A stretch of 64,000 bases of DNA from Streptomyces echinoruber (GCF_014651135.1 NZ_BMWH01000006.1:62001-126000); one strand, 5' to 3'; positions 52,550 through 61,607 are shown, counted from the stretch's first letter. Program-made: numbers and translations. The notes: generated by a model not told the origin, from the sequence alone.

Positions 52550-53542
52550 ATGATCAGTTTCGTGCTGGGGGTGGAGGACCTCGCGGACACCTGGTTCGCC
52601 GTCTCCCCGCTGCACGAGGCCGTCGTGGCCCTGCGCGTCCTGCGCGCCCCCGGCCTGTTCCCGCTGCACGCGCGGTGGCGCGCCGACGTACTGCGGCGGC
52701 TGGATCCGGCCGACGCCCGGCTGCTCGCCGCCCTCGTCGGCGACGCCCTCACCCTGCCCGACTTCCTCACCCCGCGACCGGTGAGCGCCGCGCCGACACT
52801 GGAGGAGGAGCTGGCCGCCGTACGCGCCACACCCCCGGAGATCGTGCGCCGCGACCTGGCGGCGGCGCACGCGCCCGCCCCGCTGCCGCCGGCCCTGCGC
52901 GCGGTGACCGCGCCCGGTGACGCGCCGGTCGCCGAGCTGTTGGAGGAGCTGGTGGCGCTGCTGCGCCGCTACTGGGAGACGGCCCTGGCGCCGCTGTGGC
53001 CGCGGATGCGGCTGGTGCTGGAGGCCGACGTCACCTACCGCGCCCGGCAGTTGGCCACCGGCGGCCCGCACCGCCTGTTCACCGAGCTGCACCCCCACCT
53101 GCGCTGGCGCGACGACGGCGTCCTGGACATCGCGCGGATGATCGGGCGCCACCGCGTCCAGGCCGCCGGCCGGGGCCTGCGCCTGGTGCCGTCCCTGTTC
53201 GCGCACCAGCCCGCGCCCCCGGTCAGCGCCGAGGAACCGCCGTCGCTGGCCTATCCCGGCAGGGGCGCCGCCACCCTGTGGGAACCGGCGCCCCCGACCG
53301 GCGCGCCCGCGCTCGCCGCCCTGCTCGGCGCGCCCCGCACCACCCTGCTGCGGATGCTCGCCGACCCGCTGCCCACCGTGGAACTCGCCCGGCGGCTCGG
53401 CGTGACCCCGAGCGCGGTCTCCCAGCACCTGAGGGTGCTGCACGCCGCGGGCCTGGTCACCCGGGCCCGCGACGGCCGGCACGTGCTGTACCGGCGCAGC
53501 CCGCTCGGCGACCGGCTGGCGGCCGGGGACGACGGGCCCTGA
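52550..53542 (+). CDS. ArsR-family regulator with DUF5937-type N-terminal domain
   Basis: This 330-residue protein starts after GGAGGAATC at ATG 52550. The N-terminal 240 residues (FVLGVEDLADTWFAVSPLHE onward) match the domain found before ArsR winged helices in many actinomycete regulators. The C-terminal HTH is clear (LLRMLADPLPTVELARRLGV, TPSAVSQHLRVLHAAGLVTR), followed by a beta-wing (RDGRHVLYRRS). It probably controls the divergent MFS exporter. The ligand is unknown, and no CXC metal motif is visible in the HTH. Confidence 0.85.
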   Translation: MISFVLGVEDLADTWFAVSPLHEAVVALRVLRAPGLFPLHARWRADVLRRLDPADARLLAALVGDALTLPDFLTPRPVSAAPTLEEELAAVRATPPEIVRRDLAAAHAPAPLPPALRAVTAPGDAPVAELLEELVALLRRYWETALAPLWPRMRLVLEADVTYRARQLATGGPHRLFTELHPHLRWRDDGVLDIARMIGRHRVQAAGRGLRLVPSLFAHQPAPPVSAEEPPSLAYPGRGAATLWEPAPPTGAPALAALLGAPRTTLLRMLADPLPTVELARRLGVTPSAVSQHLRVLHAAGLVTRARDGRHVLYRRSPLGDRLAAGDDGP

Positions 53543-53758
53543 CTCCCACCTGACCTCCATCTGACCTCCATCTGACCTCCAGGACACTCCGGCACTTGGC
53601 GCCACGGACATCGCGACCTCGGCGCCGACGCCGGCGACGGCGACGGGAACGGAGGCGGCGGCGGAAACGGAGGCGGGAACGGAGGCGGACGTGCGGGCGG
53701 GCCGGCCGGCGGCCCGTGCGGGCCGGGAGGACAGGGAACGGAGGGCGGAGGACGGGGA
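53543..53758. repeat. Low-complexity repeats after ArsR gene
   Basis: CTGACCTCCAT repeats of 11 bases lie at about 53548-53582. From 53630 to 53700 GGAACGGAGGCGG-like units alternate with GGCGGC. No gene is supported before the terminator at 53759. Confidence 0.6.
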
Positions 53759-53790
53759 AGGGCCGCAGCCGTCGGTGCGGCTGCGGCCCT
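53759..53790 (-). terminator. Terminator after FMN reductase gene
   Basis: A perfect 13-bp stem (AGGGCCGCAGCCG, 53759-53771 with 53778-53790) with a 6-base loop lies 37 bases beyond the reductase stop on the minus strand. Confidence 0.85.
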
Positions 53791-53826
53791 CCTCACGTAT
53801 TGCGGCCCGGGCGCGGGCGGCCCGGA

Positions 53827-54390
53827 TCAGGCGGCGGCGGTCTCCGTGCCGCCGCCGGCCAGGCGGGCGACGACCTCGGTCAGCTGCGCGGCGACCTCGG
53901 CGTCGTCGGCCGGGTGGGTCTCGGCGAAGCGGGTCATGGAGCCGGGGATGGCCAGCTTGACGTCCTCCAGCACCTTGCCGCCGGCGATGCCCACGGCCTT
54001 GCGGGTCTCGTCCTGCGCCCACACGCCGCCGTACTGGCCGAAGGCGGTGCCCACCACGGCGACCGGCTTGCCGCTGAGGGCGCCGGAGCCGTACGGGCGG
54101 GACAGCCAGTCGATGGCGTTCTTCAGCACGGCCGGGATGGTGCCGTTGTACTCGGGGGTGAACAGGATCAGCGCGTCCGCGCCGGCCGTGGCCTCGCGCA
54201 GCCGGGCGGCGGCGGCCGGGACGCTGCCCTCCACGTCGATGTCCTCGTTGTAGAAGGGGATGTCGGCCAGGCCGTCGAAGATCTCGACCTCGGTGCCCTC
54301 GGGGGCGAGCTTCACGGCCGCCTCGGCGAGCTGGCGGTTGTGCGAACCGGAGCGAAGGCTTCCGACGAGCGCGAGGATGCGGACAGACAT
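53827..54390 (-). CDS. NAD(P)H-dependent FMN reductase / quinone reductase
   Basis: This 187-residue flavodoxin-fold protein begins VRILALVGSLRSGSHNRQLA, followed by IPFYNEDID and FTPEYNGTIPAVLKNAIDWL, then PVAVVGTAFGQYGG. These are the phosphate- and flavin-binding loops of the NADPH-dependent FMN reductase family (PF03358), which includes azo-, chromate- and quinone reductases. GGGAGA precedes ATG 54390. It is divergent from a TetR regulator with two matching operator dyads between the genes. Confidence 0.9.
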   Translation of the reverse strand: MSVRILALVGSLRSGSHNRQLAEAAVKLAPEGTEVEIFDGLADIPFYNEDIDVEGSVPAAAARLREATAGADALILFTPEYNGTIPAVLKNAIDWLSRPYGSGALSGKPVAVVGTAFGQYGGVWAQDETRKAVGIAGGKVLEDVKLAIPGSMTRFAETHPADDAEVAAQLTEVVARLAGGGTETAAA

Positions 54391-54442
54391 GGGGGTTCTC
54401 CCGGGGGTGGTCGAAGACTGGTGAAACACTGCGGTAACGATC

Positions 54443-54495
54443 CGGACCGAGGTCCGCTTAATGTTGTAGCAGCTTAACCGGACCGTGGTCCAGTT
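54443..54495. promoter_or_regulatory. Two operator dyads in the divergent FMN reductase/TetR promoter
   Basis: Site 1 is CGGACC-GA-GGTCCG (54443-54456, perfect). Site 2 is AACCGGACC-GT-GGTCCAGTT (54476-54495, one mismatch). Centres are 36 bases apart. Site 2 covers the -35 region of a TetR promoter (TACGCT at 54510-54515) and of a reductase promoter (TACAAC on the minus strand, 54463-54468); site 1 lies just downstream of the latter. This fits repression of both genes by the TetR protein. Confidence 0.7.
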
Positions 54496-54521
54496 TCTTC
54501 CCGATGCTTTACGCTGGCTTC

Positions 54522-55301
54522 ATGTCCGCTGGTCCGCCGTCCTTGCCGACACCCCAAGAGCCCATGGCAGAGCCCGAGTTGCTGCAACTCGGCGCGGGCG
54601 GGGACGAGCCGTGCCTGCGCGCCGACGCGGCCCGCAACCGCGCCCGGCTGCTGGAGGCCGCCGCCCGCCTCGTCGCCGAGCACGGCGCGCAGGGCGTCAC
54701 CATGGAGGCCGTCGCCGCGGCCGCCTGCGTGGGCAAGGGCACCGTCTTCCGTCGCTTCGGCGACCGCACCGGCCTGCTGCGGGCCCTGCTGGACCACTCC
54801 GAGAAGAAGTTCCAGGCCGCCTTCCTCAGCGGCCCCCCGCCCCTGGGCCCCGGCGCGCCCCCCGTCGCCCGGCTGCGCGCCTTCGGCCTCGCCGCGCTGC
54901 GCCGCACCGCCGAGGAACTCGAACTCCAGCTCGCCGCCGAGCCCGCCCCGGTGCGCCGCTTCTCCGTGCCGGCCCGCCGCCTGCACCGCGGCCACCTCGC
55001 GATGCTCCTGCGGCAGGCCGTCCCCGACGCCGACCACGAGCTCCTCGCCCAGACCCTCATGGGCTACCTGGAACCCGCCGTGGTCCACCACTGGACCGTG
55101 CAGTGCGGGATGCCGCTGGAACGCCTGGAGGCGGGCTGGCTGGACCTGGTGGCCCGGGTCACGCGCCCGCGGGACCCGGCGGGCGAACCGGGGGATCCGG
55201 CGGGCGAACCGGGAGATGATCCGGCGGGCGAACCGGGAGATGATCCGGTGGGCGAACCGCGGCACTCGGCGGGCGAACCGGGGGACGGCGCGGGGCGGTG
55301 A
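54522..55301 (+). CDS. TetR-family regulator of FMN reductase
   Basis: This protein of about 259 residues has the TetR N-terminal HTH (RNRARLLEAAARLVAEHGAQ, VTMEAVAAAACVGKGTVFRR, FGDRTGLLRALLDH) and an alpha-helical ligand domain. ATG 54522 lies six bases after a -10 box (TACGCT) without a Shine-Dalgarno sequence, so a leaderless transcript is likely; ATG 54564 is an alternative start. The last 40 residues are repeats of DPAGEPGD encoded by a 24-bp tandem repeat (about 55177-55290) and are probably disordered. It should repress the divergent reductase and itself. Confidence 0.87.
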   Translation: MSAGPPSLPTPQEPMAEPELLQLGAGGDEPCLRADAARNRARLLEAAARLVAEHGAQGVTMEAVAAAACVGKGTVFRRFGDRTGLLRALLDHSEKKFQAAFLSGPPPLGPGAPPVARLRAFGLAALRRTAEELELQLAAEPAPVRRFSVPARRLHRGHLAMLLRQAVPDADHELLAQTLMGYLEPAVVHHWTVQCGMPLERLEAGWLDLVARVTRPRDPAGEPGDPAGEPGDDPAGEPGDDPVGEPRHSAGEPGDGAGR

Positions 55302-55412
55302 CCCCGCCACGCGGGCGCGCTCTTCCGCTCCGGCTGCGTGACCAGCGGTGACTCCCGGTCACCGACCTCGCCCCGAAACCCGCGGCGGGCCTCTGCCAAG
55401 ATGCCGTACGTC

Positions 55413-56447
55413 ATGGTGCAGATACCGAAACCCCCCGCGCCCTCCCGCACCGCGCAGCGACCCGTGCCCACCAGCGCCGACGTGGCGCGCCTGGCCGGCG
55501 TCTCGCGCGCGACCGTCTCCTACGTCCTGAACAACACCGCCGCCGTCCGCATCAGCGAACCCACCCGGCGCCGTGTCCACGAGGCCGCCAAGGAACTCGG
55601 GTACGTCCCGCACGCGGCCGCCCGCAGCCTGCGCGCCGGACACCGCCGCATGGTGCTGATGCCGGCGCCCGCCGTTCCCGCCGGCCCGCTCTACAGCGCG
55701 TTCATCTACGAACTGCAGTGGGCCCTGCACCGCCTCGACTACACGGTGGTGCAGTACGGCGGCGTCGGCCTGGCCGGCGACGAGGCCGCCCGCGCCTGGG
55801 CGGAGCTGCGCCCGGTCGCCGTCCTGGTCCCGGGCACCGGGCTCGGCCCCGAGGGCGTGGCGCTGCTGCGCCGCTCCGGCGCCCGCGCGGTGGTCACCCT
55901 CGGCCCCGACGCCGTCGAAGGCGCCCACGCCCTGCTCATGGACCACGAAAGCGTCGGCCACTGCGCCGGCGCCCACCTGTACGCCCGCGGCCGCCGCCGC
56001 ATCGGCGTGGTCGTCCCGGAGGAGGGCGGCCTGGACGTCTTCTCCCGGCCGCGCCTGGCCGGTGTGCGGCGCGCCCTGCACGGCACCGCCGCCACGGTCA
56101 CCGAACTGCCCCTCGCCTACACCGAGGAGTCCGCCGCCCGCCTGGCCGCCCGCTGGGGCGACCTCGGCCTGGACGCGGCGTTCGCGTACAACGACGAGTA
56201 CGCGATGCTCCTCATGCGCGCCCTGCAGGACGAGGGCGTCGCCGTCCCCGCCGACACGGCCGTCATCGGCGCCGACGACCTCCTGCTCGGCCGGCTGCTG
56301 CGGCCCCGCCTGAGCACCGTCCGCATCGAACTGCCCTCCGGGCGGGACCTGGCCGAACTGGTCGACCGCGCGGTGCGCGACCCGGGCGGCGAACCCGAGC
56401 GGCACAAGGTGCTCGGGGCGTCGGTGGTGCAGCGCGATTCCACATGA
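55413..56447 (+). CDS. LacI-family transcriptional regulator
   Basis: This 344-residue protein has the LacI HTH (TSADVARLAGVSRATVSYVL, near residue 20) with the hinge (HAAARSLRAGHRRMVLMPAP) and a periplasmic-binding-protein-like effector domain (GVVVPEEGG, AAFAYNDEYAMLLMRALQDE, GADDLLLGRLLRPRLSTVRI). ATG 55413 is the likely start; CAAGAT, ten bases earlier, could be a -10 box for a near-leaderless mRNA. There is no obvious catabolic target gene next to it, so it may act elsewhere. Confidence 0.88.
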   Translation: MVQIPKPPAPSRTAQRPVPTSADVARLAGVSRATVSYVLNNTAAVRISEPTRRRVHEAAKELGYVPHAAARSLRAGHRRMVLMPAPAVPAGPLYSAFIYELQWALHRLDYTVVQYGGVGLAGDEAARAWAELRPVAVLVPGTGLGPEGVALLRRSGARAVVTLGPDAVEGAHALLMDHESVGHCAGAHLYARGRRRIGVVVPEEGGLDVFSRPRLAGVRRALHGTAATVTELPLAYTEESAARLAARWGDLGLDAAFAYNDEYAMLLMRALQDEGVAVPADTAVIGADDLLLGRLLRPRLSTVRIELPSGRDLAELVDRAVRDPGGEPERHKVLGASVVQRDST

Positions 56448-56490
56448 CCCGGCCCGGCATAACACGGCCCGGCCCAGCCACGTGACACGA

Positions 56491-56530
56491 CCCGGTCCGC
56501 CCGGCCCGCCCGCGCGCCGGGCGGACCGGG
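56491..56530. terminator. Bidirectional terminator between lacI-type and trx genes
   Basis: A perfect 14-bp stem (CCCGGTCCGCCCGG, 56491-56504 with 56517-56530) with a 12-base loop lies between the two convergent genes. Confidence 0.85.
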
Positions 56531-56548
56531 CACCTCACGCGCCGCGCC

Positions 56549-56965
<417 letters not shown>

Positions 56966-57127
56966 GACGTGATCCCTGCTTCCTGGTGTCGGGGCGAGTC
57001 CCCCGGCTCAACGCGGCCGGGCGCCGATCTGTTCCGCTCCGCTGCGCCCCTGGTTTCCTCTGGTTTCCCCGTGTCCCGCGCGCGTACCCGTGTGGCCCCC
57101 GTGCACACCACCCCCCAGACTGAACCC

Positions 57128-58585
57128 ATGACGGACCCGGGGACGGACAGGGACATGGACACGGACAGGGACGCGCGGGAGTACGACGTCGTGGTGCTCG
57201 GCGCCGGCCCGGTGGGGGAGAACGTCGCCGACCGCACTCGTGCGGCGGGGCTGACGACGGCGGTCGTGGAGAGCGAACTGGTCGGCGGCGAGTGCTCGTA
57301 CTGGGCGTGCATGCCCAGCAAGGCGCTGCTGCGCCCGGCGATCGCCCGCGCCGACGCCCGCCGGGTGCCGGGACTGCGCGCCGCGGTGCGGGGCCCGCTG
57401 GACGCGGCGGCGGTGCTCGCCCACCGCGACGAATACACCGCGCACTGGCAGGACGACGGCCAGGTCGGCTGGCTGGACGGCATCGGCGCCGACCTCCACC
57501 GCGGGCACGGCCGCCTCGCCGGGCCGCGCACGGTGACGGTGACCGGCCCGGACGGCCGGCGGACGCTCACCGCGCGGCACGCGGTCGCCGTGTGCACCGG
57601 CAGCCGGGCCCTGCTGCCCGACCTGCCGGGCCTGGCCGACGTACGGCCGTGGACCAGCCGGAAGGCCACCAGCGCCCACGCCGTGCCGGGCCGGCTGATC
57701 GTCGTCGGCGGCGGTGTCGTCGCCACCGAGATGGCCACCGCCTGGCAGGCCCTCGGCTCCCGCGTCACCGTCCTGGTGCGCGGCAAGAGCCTGCTGGGCC
57801 GCATGGAGCCCTTCGCCGGCGAACTGGTCGCCGAGGCGCTCACCGAGGCCGGGGCCGAGATCCGCACAGGGACGTCGGTGGCGTCGGTGACCCGCGAGAA
57901 CGGCACCGTCGTCGCCGTGACCGACGCCGGCGACCGCCTGGAGGCCGACGAGATCCTCTTCGCCACCGGGCGCGCCCCGCGCACCGACGACATCGGCCTG
58001 GAGACCGTGGGCCTCGAACCGGGCTCCTGGCTGGAGGCGGACGACACGCTGCGCGTGCCGGGCACCGACTGGCTGTACGCGGTGGGCGACGTCAACCACC
58101 GCGCCCTGCTCACGCACCAGGGCAAGTACCAGGCCCGGATCGCGGGCACCGCGATCGCCGCCCGCGCCGCCGGGCAGCCGCTGCTCGCCGACGCGTGGGG
58201 CGCGCACGCCGCCACCGCCGACCACGCCGCCGTCCCGCAGGTCGTCTTCACCGACCCCGAGGCGGCCGCCGTCGGCCTGACCCTGGCCGGGGCCGAACGG
58301 GCCGGCCACCGGGTCCGCGCGGTCGACGTCGACCTGTCCGCGGTGGCCGGGGCGGGCCTGTACGCCGACGGCTACCGCGGCCGCGCCCGCATGGTCGTCG
58401 ACCTGGACACCGGGACCCTGCGCGGCGTCACCCTCGTCGGCCCCGGCGTCGGCGAACTCCTGCACTCGGCCACCGTCGCCGTCGCCGGCCAGATCCCCGT
58501 CGCCCGCCTCTGGCACGCGGTCCCGTCCTACCCGACGATCAGCGAGGTGTGGCTGCGGCTGCTGGAGGCCCACCGGGACGCCTGA
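57128..58585 (+). CDS. Class I pyridine nucleotide-disulfide oxidoreductase
   Basis: This 485-residue flavoprotein has an FAD motif (VVVLGAGPVGENVADR), a redox-active CX4C (GGECSYWACMPSK), an NAD(P) motif (LIVVGGGVVATEMATAWQAL), the second FAD motif (LYAVGDVNHRALLTHQGKYQ) and a C-terminal dimer domain without the usual His-Pro-Thr catalytic segment (WHAVPSYPTISEVW is the equivalent). It resembles mercuric reductase/dihydrolipoamide dehydrogenase paralogues of unknown substrate. ATG 57128 lacks a clear Shine-Dalgarno sequence. Confidence 0.87.
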   Translation: MTDPGTDRDMDTDRDAREYDVVVLGAGPVGENVADRTRAAGLTTAVVESELVGGECSYWACMPSKALLRPAIARADARRVPGLRAAVRGPLDAAAVLAHRDEYTAHWQDDGQVGWLDGIGADLHRGHGRLAGPRTVTVTGPDGRRTLTARHAVAVCTGSRALLPDLPGLADVRPWTSRKATSAHAVPGRLIVVGGGVVATEMATAWQALGSRVTVLVRGKSLLGRMEPFAGELVAEALTEAGAEIRTGTSVASVTRENGTVVAVTDAGDRLEADEILFATGRAPRTDDIGLETVGLEPGSWLEADDTLRVPGTDWLYAVGDVNHRALLTHQGKYQARIAGTAIAARAAGQPLLADAWGAHAATADHAAVPQVVFTDPEAAAVGLTLAGAERAGHRVRAVDVDLSAVAGAGLYADGYRGRARMVVDLDTGTLRGVTLVGPGVGELLHSATVAVAGQIPVARLWHAVPSYPTISEVWLRLLEAHRDA

Positions 58586-58618
58586 CCCGGCCCCGCGAAG
58601 CGGCCCTCGGGGAGCGGG

Positions 58619-58808
58619 CTAGGGTCTGTCGTTTGGATCACGCCGCAGACGCGGGGCCTGGCACGCGCATCTGCGGCGTTGTCGTCGGTTGCCGACGCTC
58701 CGCGTCGACGCCCTCCTCCGCCTTGCAGCTGCACGCACCAGGCCCCGCTCACCGGCACCGATCAGGCACCGTCGGCATCCTGCGCCCTGATCCAAACGAC
58801 AGCCCCTA
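58619..58808. mobile_element. MITE-like element with 22-bp terminal inverted repeats
   Basis: Terminal inverted repeats 58619-58640 and 58787-58808 match at 21 of 22 positions; both start CTAGGG and contain CTGTCGTTTGGATCA. The 190-bp element has inner inverted repeats (CGCCGCAGA/TCTGCGGCG and GGGGCCTGG/CCAGGCCCC) and no transposase frame. CTAG, or TA, at both ends could be the target duplication. It fills the gap between the oxidoreductase and deformylase genes, and its right end supplies the deformylase stop codon. Confidence 0.8.
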
Positions 58809-59462
58809 GGTGTCCCGTCCGGGCAGGTCGAAGCCGAGCTGCGCCGCGGCCTCCCGCGGCGTCGGCTGGGTCCAGCGCTCGGCCATCGCCCGGTTGGAGG
58901 ACAGCGAGCGCAGCTCGGCGCGGTCGAGGTAGAGGATCCCGTCGAGGTGGTCGGTCTCGTGCTGGACGATACGGGCGGGCCAGCCGGTGACCACCTCGTC
59001 GACCGGCCGCCCGTGCTCGTCCTGCGCCCGCAGCCGCACCGCCGCGTGCCGGGCGACCACCGCCTGCCAGCCCGGCACGCTCAGGCAGCCCTCGAAGAAC
59101 GCCGCCCGGCCGGTGCCGACGGGTTCGTAGGAGGGGTTGACCAGCACCCGGAACGGCAGCGGCACGCGTCCGCGGGCGATGCGGACCTCCTCCGGCACGG
59201 GCGCCGGGTCCTCCATGACCGCGATCCGCAGCGCCACCCCGACCTGCGGGGCCGCGAGACCCACGCCGGGCGCCGCGTGCATGGTGCGGCGCAGCGCCTC
59301 GACGAACCGCGCCAGCAGCGCGGGCCCCAGTTGGCCGTCGAACGGCTCGGTGCCGCGCCGCAGGACGGGGTCACCGGCCGCGACGATGGGCAACGGGCCG
59401 TCGGTGGCGAGGAGTTCCTCCACCCGCTCGGCCAGGGACGCGTGATCACGTTCGGCTGCCAT
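58806..59462 (-). CDS. def: Peptide deformylase
   Basis: This 218-residue metalloprotease removes the N-formyl group from nascent proteins. All three motifs are present: GVGLAAPQVG (near residue 66), EGCLSVPGW (metal Cys, near 123) and QHETDHLDG (HExxH, near 166). The ATG at 59462 (MAAERDHASLAERV) has only a weak ribosome-binding site. The stop codon TAG (58806-58808) belongs to the CTAG end of the MITE-like element, so the natural C-terminus may have been altered by insertion. Most streptomycetes have several deformylases. Confidence 0.92.
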   Translation of the reverse strand: MAAERDHASLAERVEELLATDGPLPIVAAGDPVLRRGTEPFDGQLGPALLARFVEALRRTMHAAPGVGLAAPQVGVALRIAVMEDPAPVPEEVRIARGRVPLPFRVLVNPSYEPVGTGRAAFFEGCLSVPGWQAVVARHAAVRLRAQDEHGRPVDEVVTGWPARIVQHETDHLDGILYLDRAELRSLSSNRAMAERWTQPTPREAAAQLGFDLPGRDT

Positions 59463-59598
59463 CGCGCCAGCATGCCACCCGCCCGGCCCCCGCGGCGAGG
59501 CCGCCCACCGAGCGGGGCGGCGGACCTGCCGCCCGGTGGGCACGCGGTCCGGGGCGGCGCGCGGTCCGGTGGGCGTGCGGTCCGGGGCGGCGCGCCCG

Positions 59599-60054
59599 CT
59601 ACCCGCGGGCGGCGGCCAGTTCCGCCTCGGCCCGCTCGGTGACGAGGGCCAACACGCGCCCGGCGACGGCCAGTTCGTCCCTCGGGATGCCGGCGTAGAT
59701 CCGTGCGGAGACGGCGGCGGTCTCGGCGGAGACCCTGCCGTGGACCTCGCGCCCGGCGTCCGTGACGCGTACCCGCTCCGGTCCGTCCGCCGCCACGAGG
59801 CCCGCGCGGAGCAGGTTCCCGACCAGGCGGTGCACGTCCGCCGCGTCGATCTTGAGGGCGCCGGTGACGGCGTCGGTGAGCCGGTCGCGGCCGAGCGGGC
59901 CGTCCGCGACGGCCACCGGCCTGAGCGTGACGAACTCCTGGAAGCCGAGGCCGTGGCGGGACAGGACGGTCTCCAGGACCGCGCGGGAGGCGTAGTGGGC
60001 GAGGCCGATGACACGGCCGTTAAGGAGGGGTGCGAGGGAATCGGTGCCGGTCAT
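59599..60054 (-). CDS. MarR-family winged-helix regulator
   Basis: This 151-residue protein has a MarR-like layout: N-terminal dimer helix (LNGRVIGLAHYASRAVLETV), a winged helix (GRDRLTDAVTGALKIDAADV, HRLVGNLLRAGLVA, wing GPERVRVTDAGREV) and a C-terminal helix. GGAG precedes ATG 60054. Its ATG overlaps the stop of a short upstream open frame (ATGA), suggesting a lost translationally coupled partner. Confidence 0.8.
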   Translation of the reverse strand: MTGTDSLAPLLNGRVIGLAHYASRAVLETVLSRHGLGFQEFVTLRPVAVADGPLGRDRLTDAVTGALKIDAADVHRLVGNLLRAGLVAADGPERVRVTDAGREVHGRVSAETAAVSARIYAGIPRDELAVAGRVLALVTERAEAELAAARG

Positions 60055-60165
60055 GACTGCTCCGTCTCGGTGGTGTGGACCGTCTCGGTGGTGTGGAAGA
60101 GCGGTGCGTCGAGCAGGGCCGCCAGGTCGCGGGTGAACTCCCGGGTCCGGTCGGCCCGGGGACCG
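60051..60165 (-). pseudogene. Possible C-terminal relic of a gene coupled to the MarR gene
   Basis: The minus-strand frame ending at TGA 60051-60053 reads TREFTRDLAALLDAPLFHTT then ETVHTTETEQS and overlaps the MarR ATG. The upstream part is lost before the divergent flavodoxin gene. The last residues are an 18-bp duplication (60063-60080 and 60081-60098). It may be the tail of a deleted gene, but it is too short to identify. Confidence 0.3.
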
Positions 60166-60245
60166 CCCAGGGGGCCGGCAGCCGCTGTCCGGTGGGGCGA
60201 CCGGACGGTTTGCGGCCGGGGACGCGGGCGGGGCAGGGTACGCGT

Positions 60246-60698
60246 GTGGCTACCTTGCTGATCGTGCATCACACGCCGTCGCCGAACTGCCAGGCGCTGT
60301 TCGAGGCCGTCGTCTCCGGCGCGACGGCACCGGAGATCGAGGGCGTACGGGTGGTGCGGCGCGCGGCGCTCGCCGCCACCGCCTCGGACGTGCTGGAGGC
60401 CGACGCCTACCTGCTGGGCACGCCGGCCAACCTGGGCTACATCTCCGGCGCCCTGAAGCACTTCTTCGACCAGATCTACTACCCGTGCCTGGACGCCACG
60501 CGGGGCCGGCCCTTCGGCGCCTACGTGCACGGCGGCAGCGACGTCACCGGCGCGCTGCGCGCTCTCGACTCGATCACCACCGGTCTGGGCTGGCGCCGCG
60601 CGGCGGAGCCGGTGACGGTCACCGGCGAACCGGACCGGGCCGGCATCGAGGCGTGCTGGGAGCTGGGGGCGACGCTCGCCGCCGGGCTCATGGAGTGA
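60246..60698 (+). CDS. Flavodoxin-family protein
   Basis: This 150-residue protein has the flavodoxin fold: phosphate loop VHHTPSPNCQALFEAVV, YLLGTPANLGYISGALKHFF and a glycine-rich PFGAYVHGGSDVTGALRAL. Proteins of this type bind FMN and act as reductases or electron carriers. GTG 60246 follows CAGGGTAC. It is divergent from the MarR gene, which may regulate it. Confidence 0.85.
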   Translation: MATLLIVHHTPSPNCQALFEAVVSGATAPEIEGVRVVRRAALAATASDVLEADAYLLGTPANLGYISGALKHFFDQIYYPCLDATRGRPFGAYVHGGSDVTGALRALDSITTGLGWRRAAEPVTVTGEPDRAGIEACWELGATLAAGLME

Positions 60699-60719
60699 GG
60701 CGACCGGTTGGCTCGGGGG

Positions 60720-60805
60720 CGTGGAGCGGTGGTGATGGGCCGGTCCGGGGCCGCGGGGCGGCGGCGATGGGTCGGTCCGGGGCCGTGGAGCGGCGGCGAC
60801 CGGCC
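60720..60805. repeat. 32-bp tandem repeat, about 2.7 copies
   Basis: Units starting at 60720, 60752 and 60784 share GGAGCGGCGGCGA-like and GGTCGGTCCGGGGC-like sequence, between the flavodoxin and nucleotidyltransferase genes. Confidence 0.75.
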
Positions 60806-60908
60806 GGGCCCGGCGGGTGGAAAACCCGGTGATCCCGGCGCCGTCGTCTTCGACAATGGGCGGCACGGCACGCCCGTACCTCGCCCGCATCCCCGGAAAG
60901 GCGGCCCC

Positions 60909-61607
60909 ATGACCGTTGCGAACGTCCTGCTGTCCGGCATCGTCGGCTCGACCGCGTACGGGCTGGCCCACGAGGGCTCCGACGTCGACCGGCTCGGCGT
61001 GTTCGCGGCACCGACCGTGCGGCTGCACGGTTTGCACGCGCCCCGGGAGTCCCATGTGACGCGGGCCCCCGACCGCACCCTGCACGAGGCCGCCAAGTGG
61101 TGCCGGCTCGCCCTCGGCGGCAACCCGACCGCCATGGAACTGGTCTGGCTGCCGGACGAGCTGTACGAGGTGCGCACCCCGCTCGGGGACGAACTCATCG
61201 GCATCCGTACCGCGTTCCTGTCCGCGAAGCGCGTCCGGGACGCCTACCTCGGTTACGCCACCCAGCAGTTCCGGCGCCTGCAGAACCGCGCCGACGCCTC
61301 GCCCGGGACCCGCCGGCGGACCGCCAAGCACGCCCGGCACCTGAAACGGCTGTGCCACCAGGGCCTGGAGCTGTACGCCACCGGCCGGCTGACGCTGCGC
61401 GTCGAGAACCCGCAGGAGTACCGCGACTTCGGCGACCGCGTCGCCGCCGACTCGCAGGCCGCGCTGCCGCTGCTGCGGGCCTTCGAGGCCGCGTTCGACG
61501 ACACGCCGACCGTACTGCCGGACCGGCCCGACGAGGCACCCGTCGAGGCGTGGCTGCGACGGGTGCGCGCCCACTTCTGCACCTGCACCGCGGAGCAGGC
61601 CGCCTGA
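60909..61607 (+). CDS. RlaP-type nucleotidyltransferase
   Basis: This 232-residue protein begins with a minimal nucleotidyltransferase motif (SGIVGSTAYGLAHEGSDVDR, G-S then D-x-D) and continues with LHEAAKWCRLALGGNPTAME and KHARHLKRLCHQGLELYATG. This matches the DNA polymerase beta-like PF10127 family. Substrates are unknown; relatives occur near RNA-repair genes, none of which are seen here. GGAAAGG precedes ATG 60909. Confidence 0.85.
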   Translation: MTVANVLLSGIVGSTAYGLAHEGSDVDRLGVFAAPTVRLHGLHAPRESHVTRAPDRTLHEAAKWCRLALGGNPTAMELVWLPDELYEVRTPLGDELIGIRTAFLSAKRVRDAYLGYATQQFRRLQNRADASPGTRRRTAKHARHLKRLCHQGLELYATGRLTLRVENPQEYRDFGDRVAADSQAALPLLRAFEAAFDDTPTVLPDRPDEAPVEAWLRRVRAHFCTCTAEQAA

